Position numbers and translations under genes: made by a program. A model generated the notes under the pieces. That model worked only from the letters and a program-made list of their open reading frames with translations, did not search any database and was not told the origin of the DNA. From NCBI RefSeq assembly GCF_004364315.1, contig NZ_SOBR01000004.1, forward strand, positions 124,001 through 188,000: a DNA stretch of 64,000 bases, written 5' to 3'. The DNA is from Chromohalobacter marismortui. GTDB taxonomy: Bacteria; Pseudomonadota; Gammaproteobacteria; Pseudomonadales; Halomonadaceae. Positions 8,247 to 17,626 of the stretch are shown here, one piece after another. Every line of letters begins with the position of its first letter. Position 1 is the stretch's first letter.

Positions 8247-9746
8247 ATGGCTGATTCCGTTTCTTATTTCTTAATGGCATGGCTCGACCCATCGCTATTG
8301 ATGCTCACCGCCATCGGGACCTTGGCCGGCATCTATGTCGGTGCGATTCCAGGTCTGTCCGTGACCATGGCCACGTCGATTCTCATCTCATTCACTTTTT
8401 CATGGGATGTGAACGATGCGCTGGCGCTCATTGTGGGCATCTATACCGGGGGTGTTTATGGCGGTTCACGTACGGCCATTCTCCTCAACATTCCAGGTGC
8501 GCCCTCGTCGGTCGCGACATCATTCGATGGGTACCCACTCGCACAGAAGGGCGAAGCAGGCCAAGCCATCGGCCTGAGTACAGTCATGTCAGTGATCGGC
8601 GGATTGATCGGTGTCGGGGTACTCGCTAGTGTTGCCCCTTTTCTATCCGACATGGCCCTGAAATTCGCGCCACGTGATTATTTCCTGATCGCGGCTCTCG
8701 GCCTCCTGCTGGTGGGTAGCTTGGCTGCAGAGTCATTATCCCGTGGTATCTTCGCCGCCGCGATGGGTGCAGTTATCGGCCTGGTAGGACTCGATCAAGT
8801 TACCGCCGATCCACGTTTCACGATGGGCAGCATGCAATTGATGGGTGGCATTCACTATGTTGTGGTGATGATCGGCATGTTCGGTGTTGCCGAAGCCTTC
8901 TTCCAACTGCACCAGCTCAATGCCAAACCTCTGCGCCAAAAAGTCGACAAGATCGTTCCTTCATTGCACTTGGTACTCAAGTTTCTGCCGTTATCGATCC
9001 GCACCTCGGTTATCGGCGTGATCGTCGGTGCCCTACCGGGCACCGGTGGCGACATCGCCTCGCTCTTCGCCTACGACCATGCCAAACGTTCAGTCAAGCA
9101 CCCAAGCAGACCATTCGGGAAAGGCGCCTATGAGGGGCTGGTAGCTCCAGAAACTGCCAATAACGCAGCCGTTGGCGGTGCCTACGTCCCCATGTTGACA
9201 CTAGGTATGCCGGGCGACGCGGTCACGGCGATCATCATCGGCGCGCTTGTCGTCCATGGTCTCAACCCAGGGCCAATGCTGATGATTCAAGCGCCACATA
9301 TTTTCTGGTTTACTGTGGGCAATCTCGTTCTTGCCAACCTTTTCCTGTTGATCTTCGGCCTCACCGGCATCAAGGTATTCGCCAAAGTCGTGGAACTACC
9401 CAAGGCAATCTTGATTCCTTTGATTATGGTACTCTGCGTTGTCGGTAGCTACTCGCTCAACAGCAGCATGACAGAAGTCTACTGGATGCTTGGCTTCGGC
9501 CTGCTCGGCTATTTCATGAAAATATTCCGTTTCCAGATGGGCCCCGTCATTTTGGGGGTTATTCTTGGCCCGCTGATGGATAAGACCTATCGCCAGGCGA
9601 TGTCTTCGGTGGGCAACGACACAGGCAGTTTTCTACTCTCCCTGGTTACCAATCCCCTATCCTTGGTACTGACAACCGCCGTAGTCCTACTACTGCTTAG
9701 CAATACTCCTTTAAAGCGCTTACTCCAGCGCCGCCGTCAGGCATAA
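8247..9746 (+). CDS. tctA: Tripartite tricarboxylate transporter large permease (TctA family)
   Basis: This 499-residue integral membrane protein has many hydrophobic helices and TctA family blocks: GAIPGLSVTMATSILISFTF, YGGSRTAILLNIPGAPSSV, GALPGTGGDIASLFAYDHAK, and NNAAVGGAYVPMLTLGMPG. It forms the ion-coupled translocation channel of the TctCBA system. It is full length and read from an ATG preceded by a moderate GAGG site. A strong hairpin follows the stop codon, separating it from the HAD phosphatase gene. Confidence 0.95.
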   Translation: MADSVSYFLMAWLDPSLLMLTAIGTLAGIYVGAIPGLSVTMATSILISFTFSWDVNDALALIVGIYTGGVYGGSRTAILLNIPGAPSSVATSFDGYPLAQKGEAGQAIGLSTVMSVIGGLIGVGVLASVAPFLSDMALKFAPRDYFLIAALGLLLVGSLAAESLSRGIFAAAMGAVIGLVGLDQVTADPRFTMGSMQLMGGIHYVVVMIGMFGVAEAFFQLHQLNAKPLRQKVDKIVPSLHLVLKFLPLSIRTSVIGVIVGALPGTGGDIASLFAYDHAKRSVKHPSRPFGKGAYEGLVAPETANNAAVGGAYVPMLTLGMPGDAVTAIIIGALVVHGLNPGPMLMIQAPHIFWFTVGNLVLANLFLLIFGLTGIKVFAKVVELPKAILIPLIMVLCVVGSYSLNSSMTEVYWMLGFGLLGYFMKIFRFQMGPVILGVILGPLMDKTYRQAMSSVGNDTGSFLLSLVTNPLSLVLTTAVVLLLLSNTPLKRLLQRRRQA

Positions 9747-9754
9747 GGGGCGAG

Positions 9755-9780
9755 CCCCGGGGCTGTCCCCGGGTCTCCTT
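9755..9780 (+). terminator. Hairpin after tctA
   Basis: CCCGGGG and CCCCGGG pair around a 4-nt loop directly after tctA, followed by TCTCCTTT. It is probably a terminator or attenuator ahead of the HAD gene. Confidence 0.55.
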
Positions 9781-9799
9781 TCATGGATCTGCCTGCGAG

Positions 9800-10483
9800 A
9801 TGCCCATGGCCAATGTCCTCGAGTCCCATTTTGACGCCTTGGTCTTCGACTGTGATGGCGTGATTCTCGACTCGGCAAGCCTCAAGCGCTCTGCCTTTGC
9901 CGAGTTCTATCGTGATCAGCCACCGGCACTATACCAAGCAATCCTCGCCTACCTGTCACGTGGCGGCGGTCAGCCCCGCGATGTCAAGTTTCATCATATC
10001 GAAGCGCACATTCTCGGTCGGTCAATCAACCACCATGATATCCGTGCGTTGTCCTCTGCCTTTTCCCGGTATATCGAGGATAAAGTAACTAATGCTCCCC
10101 CCTTGCCGGGTGCCATCGAATTTCTCGAACGCTGGTGCGGAAGAATCCCTCTTTATTTACTTTCTGCCACGCCACAGCAAGAACTTCGCCGCGTGATCGA
10201 CCAACGTCAATTGACAGCTTATTTCAATGACGTACTTGGTGCACCGCCAGATAAAACCAATGGCCTCAACAGCTTGATCGCCACTCGCCAGCATGATGCT
10301 TCGCGCACGGTGATGGTGGGAGATTCCTATAATGACTACCGTGCCGCACGCTCCAACAACACGCATTTTATCGGCATCAAAAACGACGAAAGTACCTCTT
10401 CTCCCTTCCCGAAAGAGGTCCTCACTCAACTGGACCTCCAGAACCTGGACGACGCATTGGCATCGTTGCCCATTTCTTCTTGA
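9800..10483 (+). CDS. HAD-superfamily phosphatase, substrate unknown
   Basis: This 227-residue HAD hydrolase carries motif I FDCDGVILDSA, motif II LLSATP, a lysine region (PPDKTNG) and motif IV VMVGDSYNDYRAA with a helical cap between motifs I and II. It resembles the phosphoglycolate phosphatase/beta-phosphoglucomutase type of hydrolase. The substrate cannot be told from sequence. The gene sits between tctA and a DcaP-type porin, so it may act on a metabolite of that transport unit. An ATG two codons downstream is an alternative start. Confidence 0.82.
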   Translation: MPMANVLESHFDALVFDCDGVILDSASLKRSAFAEFYRDQPPALYQAILAYLSRGGGQPRDVKFHHIEAHILGRSINHHDIRALSSAFSRYIEDKVTNAPPLPGAIEFLERWCGRIPLYLLSATPQQELRRVIDQRQLTAYFNDVLGAPPDKTNGLNSLIATRQHDASRTVMVGDSYNDYRAARSNNTHFIGIKNDESTSSPFPKEVLTQLDLQNLDDALASLPISS

Positions 10484-11071
10484 GCCATACCATCAACGCA
10501 TCCTCACCGCCCCCACTCCTCAGCAGATGTCGCAGGAAAGCAGCAGCCCTTCACCGGACAACACATAAAGCGCTGTCGAAAGACAGGTGCTCTCCCACCT
10601 TGGTATCCGCTGATGCAGCGTGAAATGCCGTCTTGCTCCATAGATACGCCTTCTCCGCAGAATTAGTTGTATCTATTCACTAATCAATCCCACAACCAAA
10701 GTATAACCAACAAAAAAACATTTAAATACATAAACTTATGCAAAAACACCCATCTATCTTTGCATTTCAAGTTGACAGTAATAGCTTTTTTTTTCAGGTT
10801 TAATGTGCGCAAAACGAATCAAGGTTCGCAATGCGCACACATTGTAACGCACGAATAATTAGCATGGGAATAATAACGATGATCAAGACACCTGGGGACG
10901 ACCCTACTCTCTTCCGCTCCCTTTCTCGGATTAATGCAGCGGGAGGTCATTAAAGCGTCATCAGAAAAATGCATGGGGAGGCGCTGAAAAATTAATTTTC
11001 CTCACGCCCGAGAACCGCATACTCGTTCATGCGCAAACCGCTCATAACTTCTTACAAAGGGCAGCTCACAA
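10484..11071. other. Non-coding region between HAD gene and DcaP porin
   Basis: About 590 bp without a supported gene. Positions 10660-10800 are markedly AT-rich against the GC-rich surroundings. The stretch holds the inverted repeat listed separately at 10804-10839 and presumably the porin promoter. The last 90 bp before the porin contain an AAAATTAATTTT tract at about 10988. Confidence 0.6.
10804..10839. promoter_or_regulatory. Inverted repeat with PcaR/IclR-like boxes upstream of porin
   Basis: TGTGCGCA (10804-10811) and TGCGCACA (10832-10839) form perfect inverted arms. Inside, GTTCGCAATGCGCAC (10824-10838) matches the recalled PcaR box GTTCGATAATCGCAC at its outer five bases on both ends, and an inverted partner (ATTCG...CGCAC) lies opposite. 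This is a probable operator for the DcaP porin shared with the quiC/tctC region. Confidence 0.45.
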
Positions 11072-12298
11072 ATGCGATCCGACATAACAACATTCAAGAT
11101 GACCAAGCTCGCACTCTGCGTGTCACTCGTTTCAGGGATGGCCGGCATGGCAGCGGTCCCCGCTCACGCTTTCGACGTCGTAGAGGCAGGACAACCCATC
11201 GTTACCGGTGAACCTAGCCGCGTGGGTCCGCCATGGAATCATCGCTCAACCATCAATATTCCGGGCACCGAGACCGACATCGCCTTCGGGGGCTATGTCA
11301 AGCTCGATATGCTCTACGATTTCGACTATGACCTCGGCGAGGCAACCAACCCTTACGCGATCATGGATCCGTCGAACCGGACCGATGGCCGTACCCAATT
11401 CACCGCTTACGAGTCGCGCCTCAATTTCCGCACGCACACCATGACCGATTACGGTCGTTTGACGACCTATTTCGAAGGGCATTTCATTCCCGACGGCAAA
11501 TTCAACCTGCGCCATGCCTATGGCGAACTCAACGGCTTCCTCGCCGGTCGTACCTGGACGAACTTCATGAGTTTCGTCGGAGGTACACGGACTCTGGCAC
11601 TGGGTGACCCCAAGGGCTATGCCTTCGAACGTCAGGCGCAGTTGCGTTATACCCAGCCAGTGGGTGCGGGGAACCTTTCATTCTCCGTGGAAGACCCGGA
11701 TACGGTGATCGCCCGCAACGATTCCGGCGTCGCCGAAGGCGAGAGCCAGTTCCCCGACTTGACGGTACGCTATGAGTACAAGCGTTTGTTCGCTCTATCC
11801 GGGGTGGCACGCAAGCTCTCCACCAACGACATTACCAACACCGTGGATGACGAAACCACCGGGTACGGGGTACAGGCACAGTTCAACCTTCCCTTCACTC
11901 CCATGACCAGTCTTCACGGTAGCGCGACGTATGGTGAAGGGATCGGCAATTACATGGGCAACCCCGGTAATACTGGCCATCGCAACGCCCCCGATGTCTA
12001 CGTCAACGACAACAATGAACTCGAGGCCGTCGAGACACGTGCTTTCGGTGTTTCCCTCAATCATAACTGGACCGACGACTGGTTCAGCTCCATCGGTTTC
12101 TCACGCCTCGAGCAGGACCTACCCGATAATTATGGCGAGCATTTCGAGACCATCGACTATGCCTTCGCCAACGTGATTTGGGACGTCACTCAGCGATTGG
12201 CGGTAGGTCTCGAGTATCAAAATGCCGAGGTAGAACAGATCAATGGCACCTCTAACGACGCCAGTCGTCTTCAGGCAAGTGCCATCTTCCAGTTCTAG
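11072..12298 (+). CDS. DcaP-type trimeric outer-membrane porin
   Basis: This 408-residue outer-membrane beta-barrel has a signal peptide (hydrophobic core LALCVSLVSGMAGMAAV, cleavage near AHA-FDV). It shows the DcaP family pattern FGGYVKLDMLYDFDYD, ESRLNFRT, YFEGHF...LRHAYGEL, and ends in the porin C-terminal Phe (ASAIFQF). Such porins admit dicarboxylates and aromatic acids into the periplasm, which fits the neighbouring TctCBA transporter. The first ATG is favoured because AAAGGG lies upstream; an internal ATG nine codons later lacks a ribosome site. A clear rho-independent terminator follows. Confidence 0.85.
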   Translation: MRSDITTFKMTKLALCVSLVSGMAGMAAVPAHAFDVVEAGQPIVTGEPSRVGPPWNHRSTINIPGTETDIAFGGYVKLDMLYDFDYDLGEATNPYAIMDPSNRTDGRTQFTAYESRLNFRTHTMTDYGRLTTYFEGHFIPDGKFNLRHAYGELNGFLAGRTWTNFMSFVGGTRTLALGDPKGYAFERQAQLRYTQPVGAGNLSFSVEDPDTVIARNDSGVAEGESQFPDLTVRYEYKRLFALSGVARKLSTNDITNTVDDETTGYGVQAQFNLPFTPMTSLHGSATYGEGIGNYMGNPGNTGHRNAPDVYVNDNNELEAVETRAFGVSLNHNWTDDWFSSIGFSRLEQDLPDNYGEHFETIDYAFANVIWDVTQRLAVGLEYQNAEVEQINGTSNDASRLQASAIFQF

Positions 12299-12326
12299 TG
12301 GCGTATTGAGTATCGATCGTGATTTC

Positions 12327-12350
12327 GGCTGGCGTTTCGCCAGCCTTTTT
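12327..12350 (+). terminator. Rho-independent terminator after DcaP porin
   Basis: GGCTGGCG and CGCCAGCC form an 8-bp stem with a 3-nt loop followed by TTTTT. It closes the tctCBA-HAD-porin region and faces the 3' end of fcs. Confidence 0.85.
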
Positions 12351-12411
12351 CATGGTAAGAGAGGAAAACCAGTCGCCGAATGAGGCACTTCATGCCATTT
12401 ATCTGGCGAGT

Positions 12412-14253
12412 TCACCGAGCCGATGTTCGTTGGCAAGGCAAAATCACGCGCGCATCCCGAGGCGGCTCGGCATACAGGTACTCGGCGAGTTCCGTATAAC
12501 GCTCGCGCACCAGCCGCTGATTGACCGAGCCCTTGTCGGTCAGCTCGCCCCGGTCGACGGACAGCGGCCGATCCAGCAGCAACAGACGCTCCAGGCGCAT
12601 GGAGCTCGACTGTCCCTGGCGATGCGTCGCCAGACGCTGGGCGAACCATTGATGCAGGGTGCCGTCGTGCGCCAATGCATCCAGCGATGACGGCGCCGCA
12701 TCGCCCAGGTGCTGCCGACATGCCGGCACGTTCAGCACCACGAAACCGGCCAGGGCATCACGCCCCTCGCCGACCACCACCACGTCCTGCACCAGCGGAG
12801 CGAAGTGCTCGATGAGACGCAGGCGCAGAATGCCGACATTGACCCAGGTGCCCGTCACGAGCTTGAAGTTCTCGCTCAACCGGCCATCGAAGATCAGCCC
12901 CCGCTCGGGGCGGTCGGGGTCGACGAAACGCATCGCGTCCCCGGTGCAGTAATAGCCCTCGTCGTCGAACGCCTCGGCGGTACGCTGCGCGTCACGCCAG
13001 TAGCCCGGCGTGACATTGAGCCCCTTGAGGCGGGCTTCCCACTTGTCGTCCGTGGCCACCAGTTTGAGCGACATCCCCGGCACGGGCCGACCGATCAACC
13101 CCGGCGTACCACTGGCCTCCTCGGTACAGAACGCCAGGCACGCCTCGGTGGAACCCAGCCCCGTCAACATGGGCACAGGGTGTCCCAGTGCCTGCTCACC
13201 GAAGGCATCCAACGCGTCGCGTACATGCACAGGCAGCACGGCGCCGCCGAAGTGCATCATCTCGAGGTCGCGGAAGAAGGACGTGCGCAAGGCGTCATCG
13301 TCGCGCAGATGCTCGACCAGGGACTCGAATCCCTTGGGCACGTTGCAATAGAACGTCGGCGATATCTCGCGCAGGTTGGCCACCGTGCGCCGTACCCCCT
13401 CGGCGGTGGGATTGCCGTCATCGATGTACAGCGAACCACCGTTGTGGATGGTCATGCCCAGGATCGTGTTGCCGCCAAAGGTGTGGTGCCAGGGCAGCCA
13501 GTCCACCAGTACGGGCTTGCGCCGCGACAAGAACGCCAGGCGTTGCGCGAGCATGGCCTGATTGCTGCACAGCATGCGGTGCGTGTTGATCACCGCCTTG
13601 GGCATCCCCGTCGACCCCGACGTAAACAGCAACTTGGCAATGCTATCCGCTGTCACGCCGGCATGAGCCTCATCGACCTCGGCCCGCGCCGGCGTCGCCG
13701 CCAGCGTCTCCAGCGCCAGTGCCCACTGGCTCGGCAGCGTCGCCACGCAGGTCATCCGGGCGTCGCCAATCGCCGCCAGGGCCGCCTCGAAGCGCGCTTC
13801 GTCGTCGACGAAGACCATCCCCGGTGTCACCAGTTCGACGGCATGACGCAGCTTGGCGAAGTCCTCGGACAACAGCGCATACGAGGGCGATACCGGTACA
13901 TAGGGGATGCCTACGTGCATCGCGGCGCAGGCCAGCAACGCATGATCGATGCCATTGCCCGAGAGCACCATCAACGGCCGCTCGACCGACACGCCGTGAT
14001 CCAACAACGCTTGTGCGAGGCGGGCCACGCACGGCATCGCCTCACCGAAGGTCAGCGTCCGCCAGGCACGTTGCGCCCCCTCGCGTTCGGCCAGGAAGGT
14101 GCGCGACGGCGTCTCGCTGGCCCAGTGCACGAGGCGCTGGGTCACGCAACGGGGATACTCCGAGACCTCGCCACCGAAGAGCCAATGCGTCTGCGGGGAC
14201 ACATCGTTCACGGAACGTGGCTCGTCTGGCCGGTTGCCGGAAGGGGAGGACAT
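12412..14253 (-). CDS. fcs: Feruloyl-CoA synthetase (ANL superfamily)
   Basis: This 613-residue adenylate-forming ligase has the core motif LLFTSGSTGMPKAVI (around residues 209-223) and later motifs YYCTGDAM and FDGRLSENFKLVTGTWVNVG typical of feruloyl/hydroxycinnamoyl-CoA synthetases. It would activate ferulate, p-coumarate or caffeate with ATP and CoA, feeding the hydratase-lyase encoded at 18813. It is divergent from a MarR regulator, with a palindromic operator candidate in between. The start ATG has GGAG upstream. Function is supported by the whole cluster: activation, hydratase-lyase, vanillin dehydrogenase, transport and MarR control. Confidence 0.92.
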   Translation of the reverse strand: MSSPSGNRPDEPRSVNDVSPQTHWLFGGEVSEYPRCVTQRLVHWASETPSRTFLAEREGAQRAWRTLTFGEAMPCVARLAQALLDHGVSVERPLMVLSGNGIDHALLACAAMHVGIPYVPVSPSYALLSEDFAKLRHAVELVTPGMVFVDDEARFEAALAAIGDARMTCVATLPSQWALALETLAATPARAEVDEAHAGVTADSIAKLLFTSGSTGMPKAVINTHRMLCSNQAMLAQRLAFLSRRKPVLVDWLPWHHTFGGNTILGMTIHNGGSLYIDDGNPTAEGVRRTVANLREISPTFYCNVPKGFESLVEHLRDDDALRTSFFRDLEMMHFGGAVLPVHVRDALDAFGEQALGHPVPMLTGLGSTEACLAFCTEEASGTPGLIGRPVPGMSLKLVATDDKWEARLKGLNVTPGYWRDAQRTAEAFDDEGYYCTGDAMRFVDPDRPERGLIFDGRLSENFKLVTGTWVNVGILRLRLIEHFAPLVQDVVVVGEGRDALAGFVVLNVPACRQHLGDAAPSSLDALAHDGTLHQWFAQRLATHRQGQSSSMRLERLLLLDRPLSVDRGELTDKGSVNQRLVRERYTELAEYLYAEPPRDARVILPCQRTSAR

Positions 14254-14324
14254 GAAAGGCGCTCCATTTATCTATGATGAATCTTGTTATTCAACGATGG
14301 GCATTCACCCACAAGGTGGAGCAT

Positions 14325-14345
14325 ATAGTTATAATAGGTAACTAT
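14325..14345. promoter_or_regulatory. Palindromic operator candidate for MarR-type regulator
   Basis: ATAGTTA and TAACTAT form perfect 7-bp arms separated by seven bases, located 71 bp upstream of fcs and 147 bp upstream of the MarR gene. Size and AT-rich dyad fit a MarR-family (FerR-like) operator controlling the divergent genes. Confidence 0.5.
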
Positions 14346-14492
14346 TTTATTGGCCAGACGCACCAAATGAGACTTTAGGTGCATAAAAAGGCGCAAGAAT
14401 CGCCGGTATTGCTTATCCACATCAATATCGGGAACAATGCCTGAAGCATATGATTTCTTATATTAACCATGCTATCGAATAAGGAAATCCTG

Positions 14493-14996
14493 ATGACAAC
14501 ATCCAAGAAAAGCGCCTCGCCGGAGCAGGCGTCTCTCGAGGAAGCCTACCCTTCCACCGTCGAAGGCCTGGTACTCGAGGAGCGCCTCGGCTATGCCCTG
14601 CGCCGCGCCCAGTTAAAGGTGTTTAGACACTTCGACGACGCCATGCGCGAGCATGACATCCGCCCGGCGCAGTTCTCGTCGCTGGTGGTCATCGAGGGCT
14701 ATCCAGGCGTGACGCAGTCCAGCCTGGCCCAGACCTTGAGCATCGATCCACCGCGGGTCGTTAACTTGATTAATAGTCTCGAGGAGCGTGGTCTGGCGCT
14801 GCGGGTGCGTTGCAAGCGCGACCGGCGCTCGCATGGCATCTTCCTCACCAAGACTGGCGAGGCCCTCGTCGAGCGTTTGAAAGGCTTGGCAGAACAGAGT
14901 GATTTGGAAGCAACTCAGTCACTTAGCGAAATAGAAAGACGCCAGTTATTGACCTTGCTACGCAAGGTGTATGCATCGGAAGAGCATGGCGACTAA
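14493..14996 (+). CDS. MarR-family transcriptional regulator of ferulate genes
   Basis: This 167-residue winged-helix regulator has the recognition region GVTQSSLAQTLSIDPPRVVNLINSLEERGLALRVR and the wing RCKRDRRSHGIFLTKTG. Such proteins (FerR, CouR) bind hydroxycinnamoyl-CoA thioesters and derepress ferulate genes. Location beside fcs and ahead of the transporter, ech and vdh genes supports this role. The ATG at 14493 follows AAGGA at good spacing; an upstream in-frame ATG at 14469 has no ribosome site. Confidence 0.87.
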   Translation: MTTSKKSASPEQASLEEAYPSTVEGLVLEERLGYALRRAQLKVFRHFDDAMREHDIRPAQFSSLVVIEGYPGVTQSSLAQTLSIDPPRVVNLINSLEERGLALRVRCKRDRRSHGIFLTKTGEALVERLKGLAEQSDLEATQSLSEIERRQLLTLLRKVYASEEHGD

Positions 14997-15133
14997 TCCT
15001 TTAGGCGCAATTCGCGGCAAATTTCAGCGGCATGACTTGCATAGCCACGCACAGACAATTAATTATAAAAAGCAACTAAAAAACGTATCACCACGCGCCT
15101 TGGCCGACCCACACACCCCATAAAGATACAATC

Positions 15134-15718
15134 ATGAGCAGCCTAGCGACGACATCCAACGCCAGCATCACCTACCTACGCCGAGGTCTGGAAACGACCT
15201 GTCGGCTCGCCGCAATCATCGGTGGCCTGATCGTCGCCGCGCTCTCTCTGATGACCGTGGCCAGCATTGCCGGACGCTGGGCGTCCAGCCTGCCGTTGAT
15301 CGGCGACACCGCGGCACTGGGCTGGGTCGGCCCCGTCACCGGGGACTACGAGCTCGTCGAGATGGGCACGGCCATCGCGGTGTTCCTGTTTCTGCCTTAC
15401 TGCCACCTGCGCGGCGGCCATGTCACGGTGGATATTCTGGTCATGCGCGCACCGCGCGCCGTGCAGTGCTTTTTGGCATTCGTCGCGGAAGTACTTTTTC
15501 TCGTCGTGTCAGGGGTGATGACCTGGCGTCTTTATCATGGCCTGCTCGACAAGCAACGCTACATGGAAACCAGCATGCTGCTGGGTATCCCGCTGTGGTG
15601 GGGCTATGTCGGCGGTATCGTCGGCTTTGCCCTGCTGACGCTGGTCTGCCTGTATCGCACATTCAATACCGTCTCGCGGGACACGCAGCATCATACCCCG
15701 ACCCCAGGAGACGCATGA
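15134..15718 (+). CDS. TRAP transporter small permease (DctQ family), ferulate cluster
   Basis: This 194-residue protein has four predicted membrane helices (about 22-45, 75-95, 108-130 and 150-172) and the DctQ-like ELVEMGTAIAVFLFLPYCHLRGGHVTVDI segment. It is the small membrane subunit of a TRAP importer, probably for hydroxycinnamates. Its stop overlaps the start region of the large permease (ATGATG), indicating coupling. The start ATG has only a weak purine-rich site upstream. The 137-bp gap after marR is AT-rich in part and probably holds the operon promoter. Confidence 0.88.
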   Translation: MSSLATTSNASITYLRRGLETTCRLAAIIGGLIVAALSLMTVASIAGRWASSLPLIGDTAALGWVGPVTGDYELVEMGTAIAVFLFLPYCHLRGGHVTVDILVMRAPRAVQCFLAFVAEVLFLVVSGVMTWRLYHGLLDKQRYMETSMLLGIPLWWGYVGGIVGFALLTLVCLYRTFNTVSRDTQHHTPTPGDA

Positions 15719-17037
15719 TGTCACCGATTATGCTGGGCACGGGCGGTTTCATATTGCTGCTGGCCATGATGGCGGCCAGGATCCCCATCGGCCTGTCGAT
15801 GCTGGCCGTCGGCGCCGCTGGCTCAATGCTGATCACCGGCCCGATGGGCATTCTGAATGGCTTGAAGACGCTGCCCTATGAGCATTTTTCCAGCCATACG
15901 CTGTCAATCATTCCCCTCTTCCTGTTGATGGGCCAGTTCGCCGCGCGGGCCGGCCTCTCGCGCGCCATGTTCCAGGCCGCCAACGACTGGCTGGGGCATC
16001 GGCGCGGCGGGCTCGCCATGTCGACGATCGGCGCCTGCGGTGCCTTCGGTGCCATCTGCGGGTCGTCGCTGGCCACCGCCGCGACCATGACACAAGTGGC
16101 ACTACCGGAAATGGAGCGCCAGGGCTATCGTGGCAGCCTGGCCACCGGCGCGCTGGCGGCGGGCGGCACGCTGGGCATTCTGATTCCCCCCTCCGTGGTG
16201 CTGGTCATCTACGCCATCCTGGCGGAACAAAACATCAACGAGATGTTCGCCGCCGCCCTGGTGCCGGGGCTGTTCGCGGCCTTCAGCTACATGCTGGCGA
16301 TTTCCCTGTACGTACGCTTTTTCCCCGCTAGCGCGCCGAACAAGGCCAAGGCATCGCGCGGCGAACGCTGGCGCTCGCTGATAGAGGTATGGCCCGGCGC
16401 GGCGATCTTCATCATCGTGATCGGCGGCATCTACACCGGCATCTTCACGCCGACCGAGGCCGCCGCCGTGGGCGCGGCGGCCACCGGGGCCCTGGCGATC
16501 ACCCGGGGCGGGTTGCGCTGGAGCGGCCTGCGCGACTGTCTACTCGAGACGGCCGTCACCTCGGCGATGATCTTCTTCATCGTCCTCGGGGCCAGCGTGT
16601 TCAACAGCTTTCTCGCCTTTACCCAACTCCCCCAAACCACCGCCGGTTGGATCGTGGGCCTGGAAATCAGTCCCTGGATCGTGCTGGCCGGCATCCTGCT
16701 GTGCTACCTGATCCTCGGCTGCTTCATGGACAGCCTGTCGATGATCCTGCTGACCGTGCCCATCTTCCTGCCCATCGTCACGGGCATGGACTTCGGCATG
16801 CCCGCCGCAGACGTGGCGATCTGGTTCGGCATCCTGGCCCTGGTGGTGGTCGAGGTCGGCATGATCACGCCGCCCGTGGGGCTGAATATCTTCATCATTC
16901 ACTCCATGGCACCCCACGTGCCGCTGACCGACACCTTCAAGGGCATCCTGCCGTTCCTGGCCGCCGACGTCATCCGCATCGTGATGCTGGTGGCCTTCCC
17001 GGCCATTACGCTCGGCTTCGTCTACCTGCTTTATTGA
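15718..17037 (+). CDS. TRAP transporter large permease (DctM family), ferulate cluster
   Basis: This 439-residue polytopic membrane protein carries the DctM blocks GACGAFGAICGSSLATAATMTQVALPEM, GTLGILIPPSVVLVIYAI and FTPTEAAAVGA. Start choice: ATG at 15718 has AGGAG seven bases upstream; the tandem ATG at 15715 is only four away. It forms the translocation channel with the DctQ subunit encoded immediately upstream. Two binding-protein genes further down (17627 and 21219) may both serve it, since no second permease is present. Confidence 0.93.
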   Translation: MSPIMLGTGGFILLLAMMAARIPIGLSMLAVGAAGSMLITGPMGILNGLKTLPYEHFSSHTLSIIPLFLLMGQFAARAGLSRAMFQAANDWLGHRRGGLAMSTIGACGAFGAICGSSLATAATMTQVALPEMERQGYRGSLATGALAAGGTLGILIPPSVVLVIYAILAEQNINEMFAAALVPGLFAAFSYMLAISLYVRFFPASAPNKAKASRGERWRSLIEVWPGAAIFIIVIGGIYTGIFTPTEAAAVGAAATGALAITRGGLRWSGLRDCLLETAVTSAMIFFIVLGASVFNSFLAFTQLPQTTAGWIVGLEISPWIVLAGILLCYLILGCFMDSLSMILLTVPIFLPIVTGMDFGMPAADVAIWFGILALVVVEVGMITPPVGLNIFIIHSMAPHVPLTDTFKGILPFLAADVIRIVMLVAFPAITLGFVYLLY

Positions 17038-17083
17038 GGACCACGCTGTCGATGACTGACGCCACTAATCGAGGTGACTTGCC

Positions 17084-17560
17084 ATGATCCATGATGCGCC
17101 TGTACATCCACCGACATCGACCTTCATCGCGCGCCTGGCGATTCATGTCGACCCGCCTATTGAGCTCGGCGAGAACGCCCAGGGCAAGCGGCGCTTCATT
17201 GCCATCACCGGCGGCCGGGTGAGCGGGGAACGGCTCAGCGGCGTGGTGCTGGCCGGAGGCGGCGACTGGCAGACCATCCGCCCTGACGGCGTCGCCGACC
17301 TGCATGCGCGCTATTTCCTGGAAACCGACTCGGGCGATCGCATCGAGGTCGAGAACATCGGGTTTCGGCACGGACCGGCGGACGTCATGCAACGCTTACA
17401 GCGCGGGGAGCCGGTCGCGCCCGAGTCCTACTACTTTCTCACCACGCCGCGTTTCTTCACCACCAGCCCGGCCTACGCCTGGCTGACGCGCACGATCTTC
17501 CTGGGCAAGGCCGAACGCACGCGCGACGAGGTACTCATCGACCTCTTCGCGGTGGACTGA
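17084..17560 (+). CDS. DUF3237-family protein of unknown function
   Basis: This 158-residue soluble protein matches the DUF3237 pattern as I recall it: G-x-RRF-I-ITGG-V-G..LSG.VL.GG-DWQ...DG...L.ARY (residues 34-80), then ESYYFLTTPRFFTTSPAYAWL near the end, a small beta-barrel fold. It has no signal peptide. The gene lies within the transporter/ferulate operon between the large permease and the first binding-protein gene. DUF3237 genes recur beside aromatic-acid catabolic genes, but no activity is known to me. I assign no function beyond association with hydroxycinnamate metabolism. Confidence 0.8.
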   Translation: MIHDAPVHPPTSTFIARLAIHVDPPIELGENAQGKRRFIAITGGRVSGERLSGVVLAGGGDWQTIRPDGVADLHARYFLETDSGDRIEVENIGFRHGPADVMQRLQRGEPVAPESYYFLTTPRFFTTSPAYAWLTRTIFLGKAERTRDEVLIDLFAVD

Positions 17561-17626
17561 CACACCTGCCACATGGATAACCACGACACATCCCACGACG
17601 ACAACAATCACAACGAGGAACACGCC

